Assembly: GCF_030538695.1 (NCBI RefSeq)
Contig: NZ_JAUNTN010000005.1
Coordinates: 1-64,000, forward strand
Direction: 5' to 3'
From: Paracoccus sp. (in: a-proteobacteria)
GTDB lineage: Bacteria; Pseudomonadota; Alphaproteobacteria; Rhodobacterales; Rhodobacteraceae
Length of the DNA stretch: 64,000 nucleotides
Position 1 is the first letter of the stretch; every line of letters begins with the position of its first letter. Of the stretch, positions 22,578-31,916 are shown one piece after another. The notes under the pieces are model-generated. The model was given only the letters and a program-made list of their open reading frames with translations, did no database searches and was not told the origin of the DNA. Made by a program: the position numbers and the translations under genes.

Positions 22578-22985
22578 ATGTCGCTTCTTGATGCCGCGCG
22601 CGAGGTGCGTGAGGCCGCCTATGCCCCTTATTCCAACTTCAAGGTCGGGGCCGCCGTGCGCGGTGCTTCGGGCCGGATCTACCGGGGGTGCAACGTCGAA
22701 AATGTCGCCTATCCCGAAGGCACCTGCGCCGAGGCGGGGGCCATCGCGGCCATGGTTGCGGCGGGTGAAACCGAGCTGGTTGAGGTTGCGGTGATCGCTG
22801 ACAGCCCCAACCCGGTGCCCCCTTGCGGCGGCTGCCGGCAAAAGCTGGCCGAGTTTGGGCGCGGTGATACCCCGGTGCTGTTGGCGACGGTGGCGGGGGC
22901 GACCCTGCCGACCACCATTGCCACGCTGCTGCCGGGCCGTTTCGAGGCCGCGCATATGTCCGGGCTGGAGCCGGTCCGCGCATGA
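22578..22985 (+). CDS. cdd: Cytidine deaminase
   Basis: A 135-residue, tetramer-type cytidine deaminase converting (deoxy)cytidine to (deoxy)uridine. Zinc ligands Cys50 (TCAEAGA), Cys83 and Cys86 (PCGGCRQ) and catalytic Glu52 are in place. The start at 22578 has GGAGG seven bases upstream. Its last bases overlap the deoA start by four, making it the first gene of a nucleoside salvage operon. Confidence 0.95.
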   Translation: MSLLDAAREVREAAYAPYSNFKVGAAVRGASGRIYRGCNVENVAYPEGTCAEAGAIAAMVAAGETELVEVAVIADSPNPVPPCGGCRQKLAEFGRGDTPVLLATVAGATLPTTIATLLPGRFEAAHMSGLEPVRA

Positions 22986-24319
22986 GCAATGCCCGCCGCA
23001 TCATTGCCCGCCTGCGTGATGGGCAAGGGCTGACGGTGCAGGATGCGCAATGGTTTGCGCGCGGCCTTGCCACGGGCGAGGTCGGCGATGCGCAGGCCGG
23101 GGCCTTTGCAATGGCGGTTTATCTGCGCGGGCTGGATGGCGCAGGGCGGGCCGCGCTGACCCACGCCATGCGCGATTCGGGCGAGGTGCTGCGCTGGGAT
23201 CTGCCGGGGCCGGTGGTGGATAAACATTCGACCGGCGGCGTGGGGGATAGTGTGTCGCTGATTCTTGCCCCTGCGCTTGCGGCCTGTGGTTGCTATGTGC
23301 CGATGATCTCGGGGCGCGGGCTTGGCCATACGGGCGGCACGCTGGACAAGCTGGAAGCCATCCCCGGTTATCGCACGCAGGTGGACCGGGCGACGCTGAA
23401 CCGCGTGCTTGACCGGGCCGGTTGCGCGATTGTCGGTGCCAGTGATGATCTTGCCCCCGCCGACCGCCGCCTTTACGCCATCCGCGACATTTCCGGGACG
23501 GTGGAAAGTCTGGATTTGATCGTGTCTTCGATCCTGTCGAAAAAACTGGCAGCAGGTTCGGATGCGCTGGTTCTGGATGTGAAATGCGGCAACGGGGCCT
23601 TCATGCGCGATCTGGACAGCGCCCGTGCCTTGGCCCACGCTTTGGTCGAAACGGCGAATGATGCGGGCTGTCAGAGCGTGGCGCTGATTACCGATATGAA
23701 CAGCCCGTTGGCAGGCAGCGTCGGAAATGCCGTCGAAGTGGCCGATGCGATCGAGGCGCTGACCCGCCCACTTGTGCCGGGATACCGAGGCCCCCGCGAT
23801 CTGGCGATTATTCTTGGTGGAGAGCTGCTGGCGTTGACCGGCCTTGCGCCTGACCCGCAAGCCGGGGCGGAGAGGGTGCGGGCGGTCATCAAGTCCGGCC
23901 ATGCGGCGGAACGCTTTGCAAAGATGGTTGCCGAACTGGGCGGCCCAACGGATCTGATTGAGCGCCCGCGCGAATATTTGCCAAAGGACGGTAGGTCTTT
24001 CTGGGATGAATCCGACTGGCGTAGTGGCGATCATTATGTCCAATCCATTGATACGCGTGCCATTGGTGAACTGATCTTGCGGCTTGGCGGCGGTCGCGTG
24101 CGGCCGGGGGATCCGATCCACCACGGCGTCGGTATTTACCACATTGCCCAAATCGGAGAGAGCGTGACCGATCACGGCGAATCCGTCGGCCATATCCATG
24201 CGCGGACGTCGGAGGAGGCCGAGGCTGCCTATCCCGAACTTCAGGCGGCCTTTACCCTTGGCCCTGATCCGATGGTCAAGCCGCCGCCGCTGATCCTTGA
24301 CCGGATCACCGCGGAATGA
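22982..24319 (+). CDS. deoA: Thymidine phosphorylase
   Basis: A 445-residue pyrimidine nucleoside phosphorylase that splits thymidine or deoxyuridine with phosphate into base and deoxyribose 1-phosphate. Signatures: DKHSTGGVGDSVSLI (phosphate site) and SGRGLGHTGGTLDKLEAIPG (family signature). It is coupled to cdd by a four-base overlap, so deaminated deoxycytidine can be passed on. Its sugar product is the substrate of DeoB, encoded next. Confidence 0.96.
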   Translation: MSNARRIIARLRDGQGLTVQDAQWFARGLATGEVGDAQAGAFAMAVYLRGLDGAGRAALTHAMRDSGEVLRWDLPGPVVDKHSTGGVGDSVSLILAPALAACGCYVPMISGRGLGHTGGTLDKLEAIPGYRTQVDRATLNRVLDRAGCAIVGASDDLAPADRRLYAIRDISGTVESLDLIVSSILSKKLAAGSDALVLDVKCGNGAFMRDLDSARALAHALVETANDAGCQSVALITDMNSPLAGSVGNAVEVADAIEALTRPLVPGYRGPRDLAIILGGELLALTGLAPDPQAGAERVRAVIKSGHAAERFAKMVAELGGPTDLIERPREYLPKDGRSFWDESDWRSGDHYVQSIDTRAIGELILRLGGGRVRPGDPIHHGVGIYHIAQIGESVTDHGESVGHIHARTSEEAEAAYPELQAAFTLGPDPMVKPPPLILDRITAE

Positions 24320-24340
24320 TTTCCTTTTGTCAAAATACCC

Positions 24341-25534
24341 ATGGATAACAGCCAGATGAACCGCGCTTTCCTGATCGTTATGGACTCTGTGGGCATTGGC
24401 GGGGCTTCCGATGCCGAATGTTTCTTCAACGATGGCCGCCCCGATACCGGCGCCAATACGCTGGCGCATATCGCGGCGGATGCGCCGCTGTTTATGCCCA
24501 ATCTCGACCGCCTTGGCCTTGGTGCGGCGCTGCATCTGGCCAGCGATGCAACTGCGCCGGGGCTTGGCGCGATGCCGAAGGGGCTTTGGGGGGCCGCGTC
24601 CGAGGTCTCAAACGGCAAAGACACACCCTCGGGCCATTGGGAAATTGCGGGCGTGCCGGTGCCATGGAACTGGACGACCTTTCCGAACCAGATTCCGGCC
24701 TTTCCGCCCGAATTGACTGCGCGGGTCTGCGAACTGGCCGGGACCGATGGCATCCTTGGCAACTGCCACTCATCCGGCACGGTGATCCTTGACCAGTTGG
24801 GGGCCGAACATCTGCGCAGCGGCTGGCCGATCTGCTATACATCGGCCGACAGCGTGTTCCAGATCGCTGCGCATGAGGAAACCTTCGGTCTGGACCGTTT
24901 GCTGACGCTTTGCGAGGCGCTGGCCCCGATGCTGCACGCCATACGCGTGGGCCGGGTGATCGCGCGGCCCTTTACCGGCCAGCCCGGTGCGTTCCGGCGC
25001 ACCCCGAACCGGCGTGATTATGCCATCCCTGCACCCGCCGACACCATTCTGGACATTGCCCATGCCGCCGGGCGCGTGACCCATGCCGTTGGCAAGATTG
25101 GCGATATATTCAGCCATCGCGGTATCTCTCGCCTGCATAAAGGCAAGTCTGACGCCGATCTGGCCGAGGCCCTTGTCTCGCTGCTGGACGTTGCGGAACC
25201 GGGCAGCCTGACCTTCGCCAATTTTGTCGAATTCGACAGCCTTTATGGCCACCGCCGCGATATTGCGGGCTATCGCGGCCATCTGGAATGGTTCGATACC
25301 GTTGCCGGTCGCGTCATCGCCGGTCTGCGTCCCGGCGATCTGGCGATTTTTACCGCCGATCACGGCAATGACCCAAGCTGGACCGGCACCGATCACACGC
25401 GCGAGCGCGTTCCCGTCCTTGGCGCAGGGTTGGGGCTGCGCCCGGTCGGGCTGGTCGGATTTTCGGATGTCGGGGCCTCGGTTCTGGCGCATCTTGGCCT
25501 GCGGGGGCCGGCTCATGGGCAAAGTTTTATCTGA
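24341..25534 (+). CDS. deoB: Phosphopentomutase
   Basis: A 397-residue alkaline-phosphatase-fold enzyme that moves phosphate from C1 to C5 of (deoxy)ribose. Metal-binding segments are IVMDSVGIGG near the N-terminus and FTADHGNDPSWTGTDHTRE near the C-terminus. The start at 24341 is the longest; an ATG at 24356 (MNRAFLIVMDSVG) fits the family as well, and neither has a strong ribosome site. It sits between deoA and add in the salvage operon. Confidence 0.95.
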   Translation: MDNSQMNRAFLIVMDSVGIGGASDAECFFNDGRPDTGANTLAHIAADAPLFMPNLDRLGLGAALHLASDATAPGLGAMPKGLWGAASEVSNGKDTPSGHWEIAGVPVPWNWTTFPNQIPAFPPELTARVCELAGTDGILGNCHSSGTVILDQLGAEHLRSGWPICYTSADSVFQIAAHEETFGLDRLLTLCEALAPMLHAIRVGRVIARPFTGQPGAFRRTPNRRDYAIPAPADTILDIAHAAGRVTHAVGKIGDIFSHRGISRLHKGKSDADLAEALVSLLDVAEPGSLTFANFVEFDSLYGHRRDIAGYRGHLEWFDTVAGRVIAGLRPGDLAIFTADHGNDPSWTGTDHTRERVPVLGAGLGLRPVGLVGFSDVGASVLAHLGLRGPAHGQSFI

Positions 25535-25567
25535 CCTCCTGTCATTGATTCGCAAGGTCATCCTGGC

Positions 25568-26554
25568 ATGAAAAACTTAAAAAAGATTGAACTGCATCTG
25601 CATTTGGAAGGCGCGGCCCCGCCGGGCTTTATCCGTGCCTTGGCTGCCCGTAAGACCCGCGATCCGGGGAGGATTTTTGATGCTGATGGCCATTACGCCT
25701 ATAGGGATTTCAATGACTTCCTGAAGGTTTACGAGGCCGCAACGGCACTGATTGAAACCCCTCGGGATTATGCCGATTTACTGCGGGTGGTGCTGGAAAA
25801 TGCGGCTGAAGAAGGGGCGGTCTATGCCGAGCTGTTTGTCTCGCCCGAGTTTTGCGGCGGCGGTGATCTGGTGGCGTGGCGTGACTATCTGGCCGCCATG
25901 ACGGAAACCGCACAGGCGATGCGTGGGCAGGGGATCGACAGCCGCGCCATTGTGACGCCCATCCGCCACCTTGGCCCGGATCAGGCCCGAAAATCAGCCG
26001 TTTGTGCCGCGGAGACAGGCTCAGGGGACCGCAGCGGTTGGGTGGCCGGTTTTGGCCTTGCCGGGGCTGAAGACGTTGGGCTCGCAACCGATTTTCGGTG
26101 GAGTTTCGACTGCGCCCGCGAAGCCGGGCTTGGCCTGACCTGCCATGCGGGGGAATGGGGCGGTCCCGATTCGATCCGGCAGGCGCTGGCGCTTGGGGTC
26201 AGCCGTATTGGTCACGGTGTCCGTGCGATTGAGGATGCCGTATTGGTTAACGAACTGGCGCAGCGGGGGATCGTTCTTGAGGTCTGCCCTGGATCAAATA
26301 TCGCCTTGGGCATTTACCCTGATTGGTCCGCCCATCCCATTGCACGGCTGGCTGACGCAGGGGTGGCGGTGACGGTTTCAACCGATGATCCGCCGTTCTT
26401 TCACACCAGCCTGACGCATGAATATCAACGCCTTGCCGATGCTTTTGGCTGGTCAGAGCCAGAGTTTGCTGAGATGAACCGCAACGCTGCCGGTGCCGCA
26501 TTTTGTGATGAGACCACCCGTGCGACCTTGCTTTCGGTGCTGGATCAGGCATGA
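25568..26554 (+). CDS. add: Adenosine deaminase
   Basis: A 328-residue TIM-barrel amidohydrolase converting adenosine to inosine. Metal and catalytic motifs are complete: HLHLEGA (11-17), CHAGEWGG (His and Glu), IGHGVRA, and STDDPPFF (Asp pair). The group also includes adenine deaminases, but the short N-terminus and genes around it favour nucleoside use. It follows deoB by 33 bases and precedes upp. Confidence 0.88.
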   Translation: MKNLKKIELHLHLEGAAPPGFIRALAARKTRDPGRIFDADGHYAYRDFNDFLKVYEAATALIETPRDYADLLRVVLENAAEEGAVYAELFVSPEFCGGGDLVAWRDYLAAMTETAQAMRGQGIDSRAIVTPIRHLGPDQARKSAVCAAETGSGDRSGWVAGFGLAGAEDVGLATDFRWSFDCAREAGLGLTCHAGEWGGPDSIRQALALGVSRIGHGVRAIEDAVLVNELAQRGIVLEVCPGSNIALGIYPDWSAHPIARLADAGVAVTVSTDDPPFFHTSLTHEYQRLADAFGWSEPEFAEMNRNAAGAAFCDETTRATLLSVLDQA

Positions 26555-26582
26555 CAGCATGAACCCAAAAAGGAGCCAGCCG

Positions 26583-27215
26583 ATGACCGCGCATCTGACC
26601 GTCGTTAACCATCCTCTTGTGCAGCATAAGCTGACTTTGATGCGCGATAAGTCAGCCTCGACCGCAGAGTTCCGCCAGCTTTTGCGCGAAATCAGCCTGC
26701 TTTTGGCCTATGAGGTCACGCGTGAGCTGGAACTGACCACGACTGAAGTCGAAACCCCGGTCTGCAAGATGCAGGCTCCTGTTCTGGCTGGGAAAAAATT
26801 GTCCCTGATCTCGATTTTGCGGGCTGGGAATGGGCTTCTGGACGGGATTCTGGAGCTGATTCCCTCGGCGCGTGTCGGCTTTGTCGGGCTCTATCGTGAC
26901 CCCGAAACTTTGCAGCCGGTGCAATATTATGCGAAGGTTCCGGCTGATCTGGATTCGCGCATGGTCATTGTTGTTGATCCAATGCTGGCGACGGGGAACA
27001 GTTCGGTCGCGGCGATTGATCTGTTGAAAGAAAAGGGCGCGAAAAACCTGCGTTTTCTGTGCCTTCTGGCCGCGCCCGAAGGGGTTGAGCGGATGCGTCA
27101 GGCGCATCCTGATGTGCCGATTATCACGGCGGCGGTGGATGAAAAGCTGAACGACCATGGCTATATCGTGCCGGGGCTTGGTGATGCTGGCGACCGGATG
27201 TTTGGCACAAAATAA
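26583..27215 (+). CDS. upp: Uracil phosphoribosyltransferase
   Basis: A 210-residue salvage enzyme joining uracil and PRPP to UMP. The PRPP loop [12 protein letters not shown] and the C-terminal uracil-binding region ([16 protein letters not shown]) are clear. The start at 26583 has AAGGAG eight to nine bases upstream; the longer frame from 26493 overlaps add and lacks the family start. It closes the cdd-deoA-deoB-add-upp operon, recovering the base released by DeoA. Confidence 0.96.
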   Translation: MTAHLTVVNHPLVQHKLTLMRDKSASTAEFRQLLREISLLLAYEVTRELELTTTEVETPVCKMQAPVLAGKKLSLISILRAGNGLLDGILELIPSARVGFVGLYRDPETLQPVQYYAKVPADLDSRMVIVVDPMLATGNSSVAAIDLLKEKGAKNLRFLCLLAAPEGVERMRQAHPDVPIITAAVDEKLNDHGYIVPGLGDAGDRMFGTK

Positions 27216-27251
27216 GCCGCTTTAACGAGATATTAGGGGTTTATGCGCTAT

Positions 27252-27278
27252 CCCGATTCCCGAAAGCCGGGAATCGGG
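27252..27278 (+). terminator. Hairpin after upp
   Basis: CCCGATTCCC (27252-27261) pairs with GGGAATCGGG (27269-27278). No U run follows, so termination would be weak. It lies between upp and the preferred start of the SPOR protein and also argues against the earlier start at 27243, which would bury the ribosome site. Confidence 0.55.
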
Positions 27279-27284
27279 GGAAAG

Positions 27285-28259
27285 ATGCTGCATTTTATCG
27301 TGGTTTTTGCGGTGCTGATGGCGGGAATGGCGCGTGCGGATGAGGTGCAGCGCCACCCGGCTGAACTGCCGCCGCCGCAATTTGATGGTGCGCAATATAT
27401 CGACAGTGGCGGCTGTGTATTCATGCGTGCCGAGGGTGGCTGGCTGCCCCGCCTTGACGGGCAGGGGCGGGCGGTTTGCGGCTATCCACCGACCATGGCG
27501 GCGATGGATGCACCGGGCTTTTTTATGGCGACGTCTGCCGCGCCTGCAGTCGGGGCTGGAGAGTCGCTGGAACAGCGGGTTGTGCGGGCGCTTGCTCCGG
27601 GGCTGCAATCGGTGGGCCTGACGGGCGATACCCTGTCACCCGCGCGGCTGCCATCTGCGCCTGTGTCGCATGATATTGGTACAGTGCTGGCTGGGGCGGT
27701 GCGGATGGTTCCGGTCAGTGAGGCGGCGCGTTCAGGGGGGCGGGGGCCGAACGAACGGCTGTGCAATTTGCTGGGCTATGCGCCTGCGGGCGATGGGGCG
27801 CGGGCCAATGCGGCAGCGGGGCATTGCTCTGCTGAGGGTGGGGCTGCGCAGGTGCAGGAAGGGCGTCAGGCGGATTCTGCCTCTGTGGATCGGCCAAAGC
27901 CCGAAGCTGCAAAGCCCAAGGTCACGTCTTCTGCACAAAGGGCGGTCATGCGCCGGGAAGAGCGCCCGGTGATCAGGGCGGCAAGCGCGCCTTCGGCACC
28001 GGCAGAGCGCCCGGCCGTTGTTCCGCATATTCCGGCCGGGGCGCGTTATGTGCAAATCGGTGTCTATCGCAACGAGGATGACGTGCAGCGGGCCGTGCAG
28101 CGGTTGGTCACGCTGGGCTATCCGGTTGTGCGGGCAACGGATCGTGGGGATGCGGCGCTGGCGGTCGTCATGGCAGGTCCGTTTGAGACGCGCGAGCGGA
28201 TTGTTTCGGCGCTGAATCACCTGCGCAGCCAAGGCTACCCTAATGCGGTGCCGCGTTAA
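27285..28259 (+). CDS. Secreted SPOR-domain protein
   Basis: From 27285 the product has 324 residues: a signal peptide (MLHFIVVFAVLMAGMARA, cut before DE), an N-terminal conserved-looking segment with two cysteines (SGGCVFMRAEGGWLPRLDGQ then CGY), a low-complexity Ala/Pro/Lys middle, and a C-terminal SPOR domain (about 250-322, YVQIGVYRNEDDVQRAVQRL). SPOR domains bind denuded peptidoglycan at division sites, so a periplasmic cell-wall role is likely. GGGGGAAAG just before 27285 is a plausible ribosome site; an upstream ATG at 27243 overlaps a hairpin. It ends seven bases from the convergent next gene. Confidence 0.82.
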   Translation: MLHFIVVFAVLMAGMARADEVQRHPAELPPPQFDGAQYIDSGGCVFMRAEGGWLPRLDGQGRAVCGYPPTMAAMDAPGFFMATSAAPAVGAGESLEQRVVRALAPGLQSVGLTGDTLSPARLPSAPVSHDIGTVLAGAVRMVPVSEAARSGGRGPNERLCNLLGYAPAGDGARANAAAGHCSAEGGAAQVQEGRQADSASVDRPKPEAAKPKVTSSAQRAVMRREERPVIRAASAPSAPAERPAVVPHIPAGARYVQIGVYRNEDDVQRAVQRLVTLGYPVVRATDRGDAALAVVMAGPFETRERIVSALNHLRSQGYPNAVPR

Positions 28260-28266
28260 GGTGGTT

Positions 28267-29289
28267 TTAGTTGTTGCAAATCCGGCTGATGCTGCGCCAC
28301 GCTGCCGGATCAACTGCGGGCGAGGGCGGTTTGCCGCGCATCGGATCGGCCTCGATCAGTGCCAGAACCGTTTCACCGCTGGGGTCCAGCGACCGGGCAT
28401 AAGGCTGGCTGGAGGTGTTCAGCGCCTCGAACCGTGCCAGCAGGGCGTCCTCATCCGGTGCGGGTGGCGGGCTTTGCAGCAGCGCCTCGCCATAGCCGTC
28501 AAAAAGCTGTGGGCGCAACTCGCCCGAGGTCAGAACGTCCAGCGAGCCGCGCAGCCCGGCGTAATCCAGGGCGGTCGCCGTCGGGTCGTGTTGCGTGGTA
28601 TTTTGGGCAGCGGCGATCAACTGGCCAATCAGCACACCGGCCCCATCGGGGCGCTGCGTAACATCACGCCCGATCACCACCTGCCCCCCCGGCACCACCA
28701 GCGCATGATCCAGTGCAACCGGCAGAACGGTGACGGTTACGGGCATCCCGAACACCCGTGTCGCCAGCGCGTTCAGCGCGCCATTGGCGGATGGTCGTGT
28801 GCAGGCTGGCCCGGTTGAGCGTTGCAGATCGGTCAGAATCGCCTGTCCCATTTCCGCGCGGGTGGCAGCAGGTGCAATGCGGCTGGCATAGCCAATCAGC
28901 GCCGCAGGCAACCAGAACAGTCCCGCGACCATCAGCACCAGCGTGGCCACCGCCAGAATCCGCCGTAACCGGCCGGGATGCGGGCGGCGGGCGTCAATGG
29001 CGCGATGCACGCGGGTGATGGCTTCGATCATCAGCGGGTCGTCGATTTCCAGCGTCTCGGCCTCGCTGGCGGCATCATGGCCCGGCACATAAATGGCGGG
29101 GGTCTCATGCGGGTTCAGGCGGCGCACGGCAGGCAGGGACCAGTGACTCAGCGGCACTTCGGACCGGGGGTCGCGCAAGATAAGGGTTGCATTACCAAAG
29201 GAAACAATAACTTCACGCAGTTGCGCGACAGGCGTTTCGCGCCATAGGCCCGAGGCTTCCAGCCGGGTATATTGTTCCAGCGCCGTCAT
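28267..29289 (-). CDS. Membrane protein resembling an inactive M48 peptidase
   Basis: A 340-residue protein with a cytoplasmic N-terminal part (1-105), one membrane span (about 111-133) and a C-terminal domain. Residues 165-230 resemble M48 metallopeptidases: the family's 'NAFALPGG-x-hhV-x-RG' is mirrored by DHALVVPGGQVVIGRD (194-209). At the place of the zinc-binding HExxH helix, however, the sequence is VLIGQLIAAAQ (219-229), with no His or Glu. It is therefore probably inactive. Residues about 22-67 are repeated as a decayed copy at 29490-29630. The start at 29289 is chosen because the upstream extension has no site. Function unknown. Confidence 0.65.
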   Translation of the reverse strand: MTALEQYTRLEASGLWRETPVAQLREVIVSFGNATLILRDPRSEVPLSHWSLPAVRRLNPHETPAIYVPGHDAASEAETLEIDDPLMIEAITRVHRAIDARRPHPGRLRRILAVATLVLMVAGLFWLPAALIGYASRIAPAATRAEMGQAILTDLQRSTGPACTRPSANGALNALATRVFGMPVTVTVLPVALDHALVVPGGQVVIGRDVTQRPDGAGVLIGQLIAAAQNTTQHDPTATALDYAGLRGSLDVLTSGELRPQLFDGYGEALLQSPPPAPDEDALLARFEALNTSSQPYARSLDPSGETVLALIEADPMRGKPPSPAVDPAAWRSISRICNN

Positions 29290-29945
29290 GCCTGCCCCTG
29301 TCCTTTGTTTCAGAATAACGTGGCTTCTGCGCGGGTCAACGGGGGCTGAAAGCGGGATATGATCTGTTCCGCAAAGGCCACGCAACGGCGATGCTCCTGA
29401 GGGGCTTTTGCAAACTGACGTCGTTTTGCAGGACATGCGGGTGATAGTCTCTACCAAGCGGGGCTTTGATGTCCAGCCGTCTCGGCTGCGTGCAAATAAA
29501 AGGCGGCGGTCTCATGCGGGTTCAGGCGGCGCACGGCAGGCAGGGACCAGTGGCTCAGCGGCACTTTGGACCGGGGGCGCGTAGGATCTGGGTTACAGTG
29601 CCAAAGGAAACAAGACCCTCACGCAGTAGTAGCGACGGCGCGGTGATCTCATTCTGCGACAGCGAAAGGTTCAAATACCGTCTTTTGTTCAGCTTGGTTG
29701 TGGGGCGCAACGATCTGTTGCCCCACCTGTGTTGCCCTTGCCCCCTTGCGGGCCGCGAGGAAGCTGCCAAGGCGCTTCTGTCATGGCGTTGTGGCGCGGA
29801 AAACGTGGTTAGGGTGTCTGCTTACGCCCTGAAAACGAGTGCCTGTGTGGAAGCGGGCGATGATCTTTGCGTTACGATGATTGCGCAGATCGCGGATTAT
29901 GGCACCCGCGATGCCCCATTTCAGAGAACATATCCCGTGCGGTCC
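29290..29945. other. Long intergenic region with a decayed gene fragment
   Basis: The 656 bases between the M48-like gene and the rpoH stop contain a partial duplicate of the former (29490-29630). Plus-strand open frames crossing this region run into antisense rpoH and look like composition effects. A weak hairpin (GCAAC/GTTGC) lies near 29706. I see no RNA gene or clear promoter. Confidence 0.5.
29490..29630 (-). pseudogene. Truncated duplicate of the M48-like gene N-terminal region
   Basis: Bases 29490-29630 match 29087-29223 closely, with identical runs such as CTCATGCGGGTTCAGGCGGC, scattered substitutions and small indels. On the minus strand the fragment still reads LREGLVSFGTVTQILRAPG against LREVIVSFGNATLILRDPR in the intact gene. 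No start, membrane span or C-terminal domain follows. It looks like the remains of a local duplication. Confidence 0.75.
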
Positions 29946-30851
29946 CTATCCTGCATCGCCAATCTCCATGCCGCGATCCTGCGCCATGTTGCGCATCCGG
30001 GCTTGCAGCTTGTCGAAGGCGCGAACCTCGATCTGGCGGATACGCTCGCGCGAGACGCCATAGCGGGTGGAAAGATCCTCCAGCGTCATGGGATCGTCGC
30101 GCAGGCGGCGTTCCATCAGGATGTCCTTTTCGCGGTCGTTGAGCACATCCATCGCCGCGGTCAGCATCTCGCGCCGGGCGGTCAGCTCGTCACGCTCGGC
30201 CAGATCGTCGGCCTGATTGGCGGATTCGTCTTCCAGCCAGTCTTGCCATTGCGCGGTGCTGTCGCCATCGGCGGCCCCCACCTGCGCGTTCAGCGAGGCG
30301 TCGCCCCCCGACAGGCGGCGGTTCATGTCGATGACCTCTTGTTCGGTCACGTTCAGGTCATGGGCAATCTGGGCGACGTTTTCGGGGCGCAGATCGCCCT
30401 CTTCCAAGGCGCCGATGCGGTTCTTGGCCTTGCGCAGGTTGAAGAATAGCTTTTTCTGGCCCGAGGTCGTGCCCATCTTCACCAAAGACCACGACCGCAG
30501 GATATATTCCTGAATCGAGGCGCGGATCCACCACATCGCATAGGTCGCAAGCCGGAAGCCCTTTTCGGGGTCGAACCGCTTGACCGCCTGCATCAGCCCG
30601 ACATTGGCCTCGGAAATCACCTCAGCCTGCGGCAAGCCGTAGCCGCGATAGCCCATTGCGATTTTCGCCGCCAGCCGCAGGTGGCTGGTAACAAGCTCAT
30701 GCGCGGCCTCGCTGTCCTGATGGTCGGCCCAGCGTTTGGCCAGCATATATTCCTGTTCCGGCTCCAAGAGCGGGAACTTGCGGATTTCCTGAAGATAGCG
30801 GTTCAGGCCCTGTTCGGGGCTGGGGGCGGGAAGTGAGGTGTAATTGGCCAT
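29946..30851 (-). CDS. rpoH: RNA polymerase sigma factor RpoH (sigma-32)
   Basis: A 301-residue heat-shock sigma factor. Region 2 (about 50-125) includes GLMQAVKRFDPEKGFRLATY and the WWIRASIQEYIL segment that melts -10 DNA. The RpoH box QKKLFFNLRK (132-141) separates it from other sigmas, and region 4 ends with the GVSRERIRQIEVRAFDKL helix-turn-helix. It directs transcription of chaperone and protease genes. It lies 42 bases downstream of rluD on the same strand and may be cotranscribed with it. Confidence 0.95.
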   Translation of the reverse strand: MANYTSLPAPSPEQGLNRYLQEIRKFPLLEPEQEYMLAKRWADHQDSEAAHELVTSHLRLAAKIAMGYRGYGLPQAEVISEANVGLMQAVKRFDPEKGFRLATYAMWWIRASIQEYILRSWSLVKMGTTSGQKKLFFNLRKAKNRIGALEEGDLRPENVAQIAHDLNVTEQEVIDMNRRLSGGDASLNAQVGAADGDSTAQWQDWLEDESANQADDLAERDELTARREMLTAAMDVLNDREKDILMERRLRDDPMTLEDLSTRYGVSRERIRQIEVRAFDKLQARMRNMAQDRGMEIGDAG

Positions 30852-30893
30852 ATCGTGTTTCTTTCGCGCTGGTTTGTGAAACGCGGCCCGGCC

Positions 30894-31916
30894 CTAGCCG
30901 GTTCCACGCAAAGCGGTCAGCAGGCTGGCCATGTCGGCGGGCAGGGGGCTTTCAAAATCCATATCTTCGCCGGTCAGCGGATGGGCGAAACCCAGCCGTG
31001 TGGCGTGCAGGGCCTGACGCGGAAAGGCTTGTGCGGCCTCTGCCGCCGGCCCAAGCGCACGGGCCGAGGCTTTGCGGGCCCCACCATAGACCGGATCACC
31101 GATCAGCGACAGTCCGGCATGAGCCATATGCACACGGATTTGATGCGTGCGGCCGGTTTCCAGCCGACATTCGACCAGCATCGCGGCGGGCGGCTGGCCA
31201 AAACTTTCCAGCATCCGGGCGCGGGTGACGGCATGGCGACCGCGATCGAACCAGACCGCCTGTTTCTGCCGGTCGCTGGGGTGACGGCCAAGCCCCGAGG
31301 TGATTTTCAGCACATTGCCAGTTTCAAAGCTGATCCCCGGCGTGCCGCGCAGCCGTGCATCAGCGGCGTCGATCACGCCGTAAGCCAGTGCCAGATAGGT
31401 GCGGCGGCTGGTGTGGGCCTCGAATTGTGCGGCAAGCCCCTGATGCGCAAGGTCGGATTTCGCCACCACCAGCAGGCCCGAGGTGTCCTTGTCGATGCGA
31501 TGCACGATGCCCGGGCGCTTTTCGCCACCAATCCCCGACAGCGAATCGCCGCAATGATGCAGCAGCGCATTGACCAGCGTTCCCGAGGGCGCACCGGGGG
31601 CCGGGTGAACGACCATACCCGCAGGCTTATCGACGACGATCAGGGCGTCATCTTCGTAAATGATATGCAGGGGGATATTCTCGGGCAGCGCCTCGACCGG
31701 CTCGGGCGGGGGCAGGGCAATGTGGTAAACCTCGCCTGCGATGGCGCGGGCCTTGCCGTCGCGCGTGATACCTGCCGGGCCGCTGACCGCACCTTGCTCC
31801 AGCAGCCGGGCAAGGCGCGACCGAGACAGGGCCGAACCGTCTGGCGCAGCGGCGACCAGCGCCTTATCAAGCCGGGCAGGCGGGTTTTCGGGAATGGTGA
31901 TGGTAAGGCTGGACAT
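30894..31916 (-). CDS. rluD: RluA-family 23S rRNA pseudouridine synthase (RluD-like)
   Basis: A 340-residue protein with an N-terminal S4 RNA-binding domain (about 12-60, RLDKAL) and a pseudouridine synthase domain (about 82-310). The signature HRIDKDTSGLLVVAK carries catalytic Asp142, and the RTHQIRVHMAHAG motif is present. RluD-type enzymes modify helix 69 of 23S rRNA; other RluA members are possible. The ATG at 31914-31916 overlaps the ATG of the divergent DUF6476 gene, so each promoter must lie inside the other's coding region. Confidence 0.9.
   Translation of the reverse strand: MSSLTITIPENPPARLDKALVAAAPDGSALSRSRLARLLEQGAVSGPAGITRDGKARAIAGEVYHIALPPPEPVEALPENIPLHIIYEDDALIVVDKPAGMVVHPAPGAPSGTLVNALLHHCGDSLSGIGGEKRPGIVHRIDKDTSGLLVVAKSDLAHQGLAAQFEAHTSRRTYLALAYGVIDAADARLRGTPGISFETGNVLKITSGLGRHPSDRQKQAVWFDRGRHAVTRARMLESFGQPPAAMLVECRLETGRTHQIRVHMAHAGLSLIGDPVYGGARKASARALGPAAEAAQAFPRQALHATRLGFAHPLTGEDMDFESPLPADMASLLTALRGTG

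Noticed and set aside
24321..24340. CCTTTTGTCAAAATACCC before deoB as another copy of the gene-end repeat
   Set aside because: Only the CTTTTGTC and AAATA words match, and the CCGCCGGAGGC core is missing; could be chance.
27243..27284. Earlier start codon of the SPOR protein
   Set aside because: It would put 14 residues before the signal peptide and translate through a 10-base-pair hairpin; the ATG at 27285 has a better ribosome site.
29466..30449. 327-codon plus-strand frame between the M48-like gene and rpoH
   Set aside because: Two thirds of it is antisense to rpoH and the first part crosses the decayed duplicate; no ribosome site or family.
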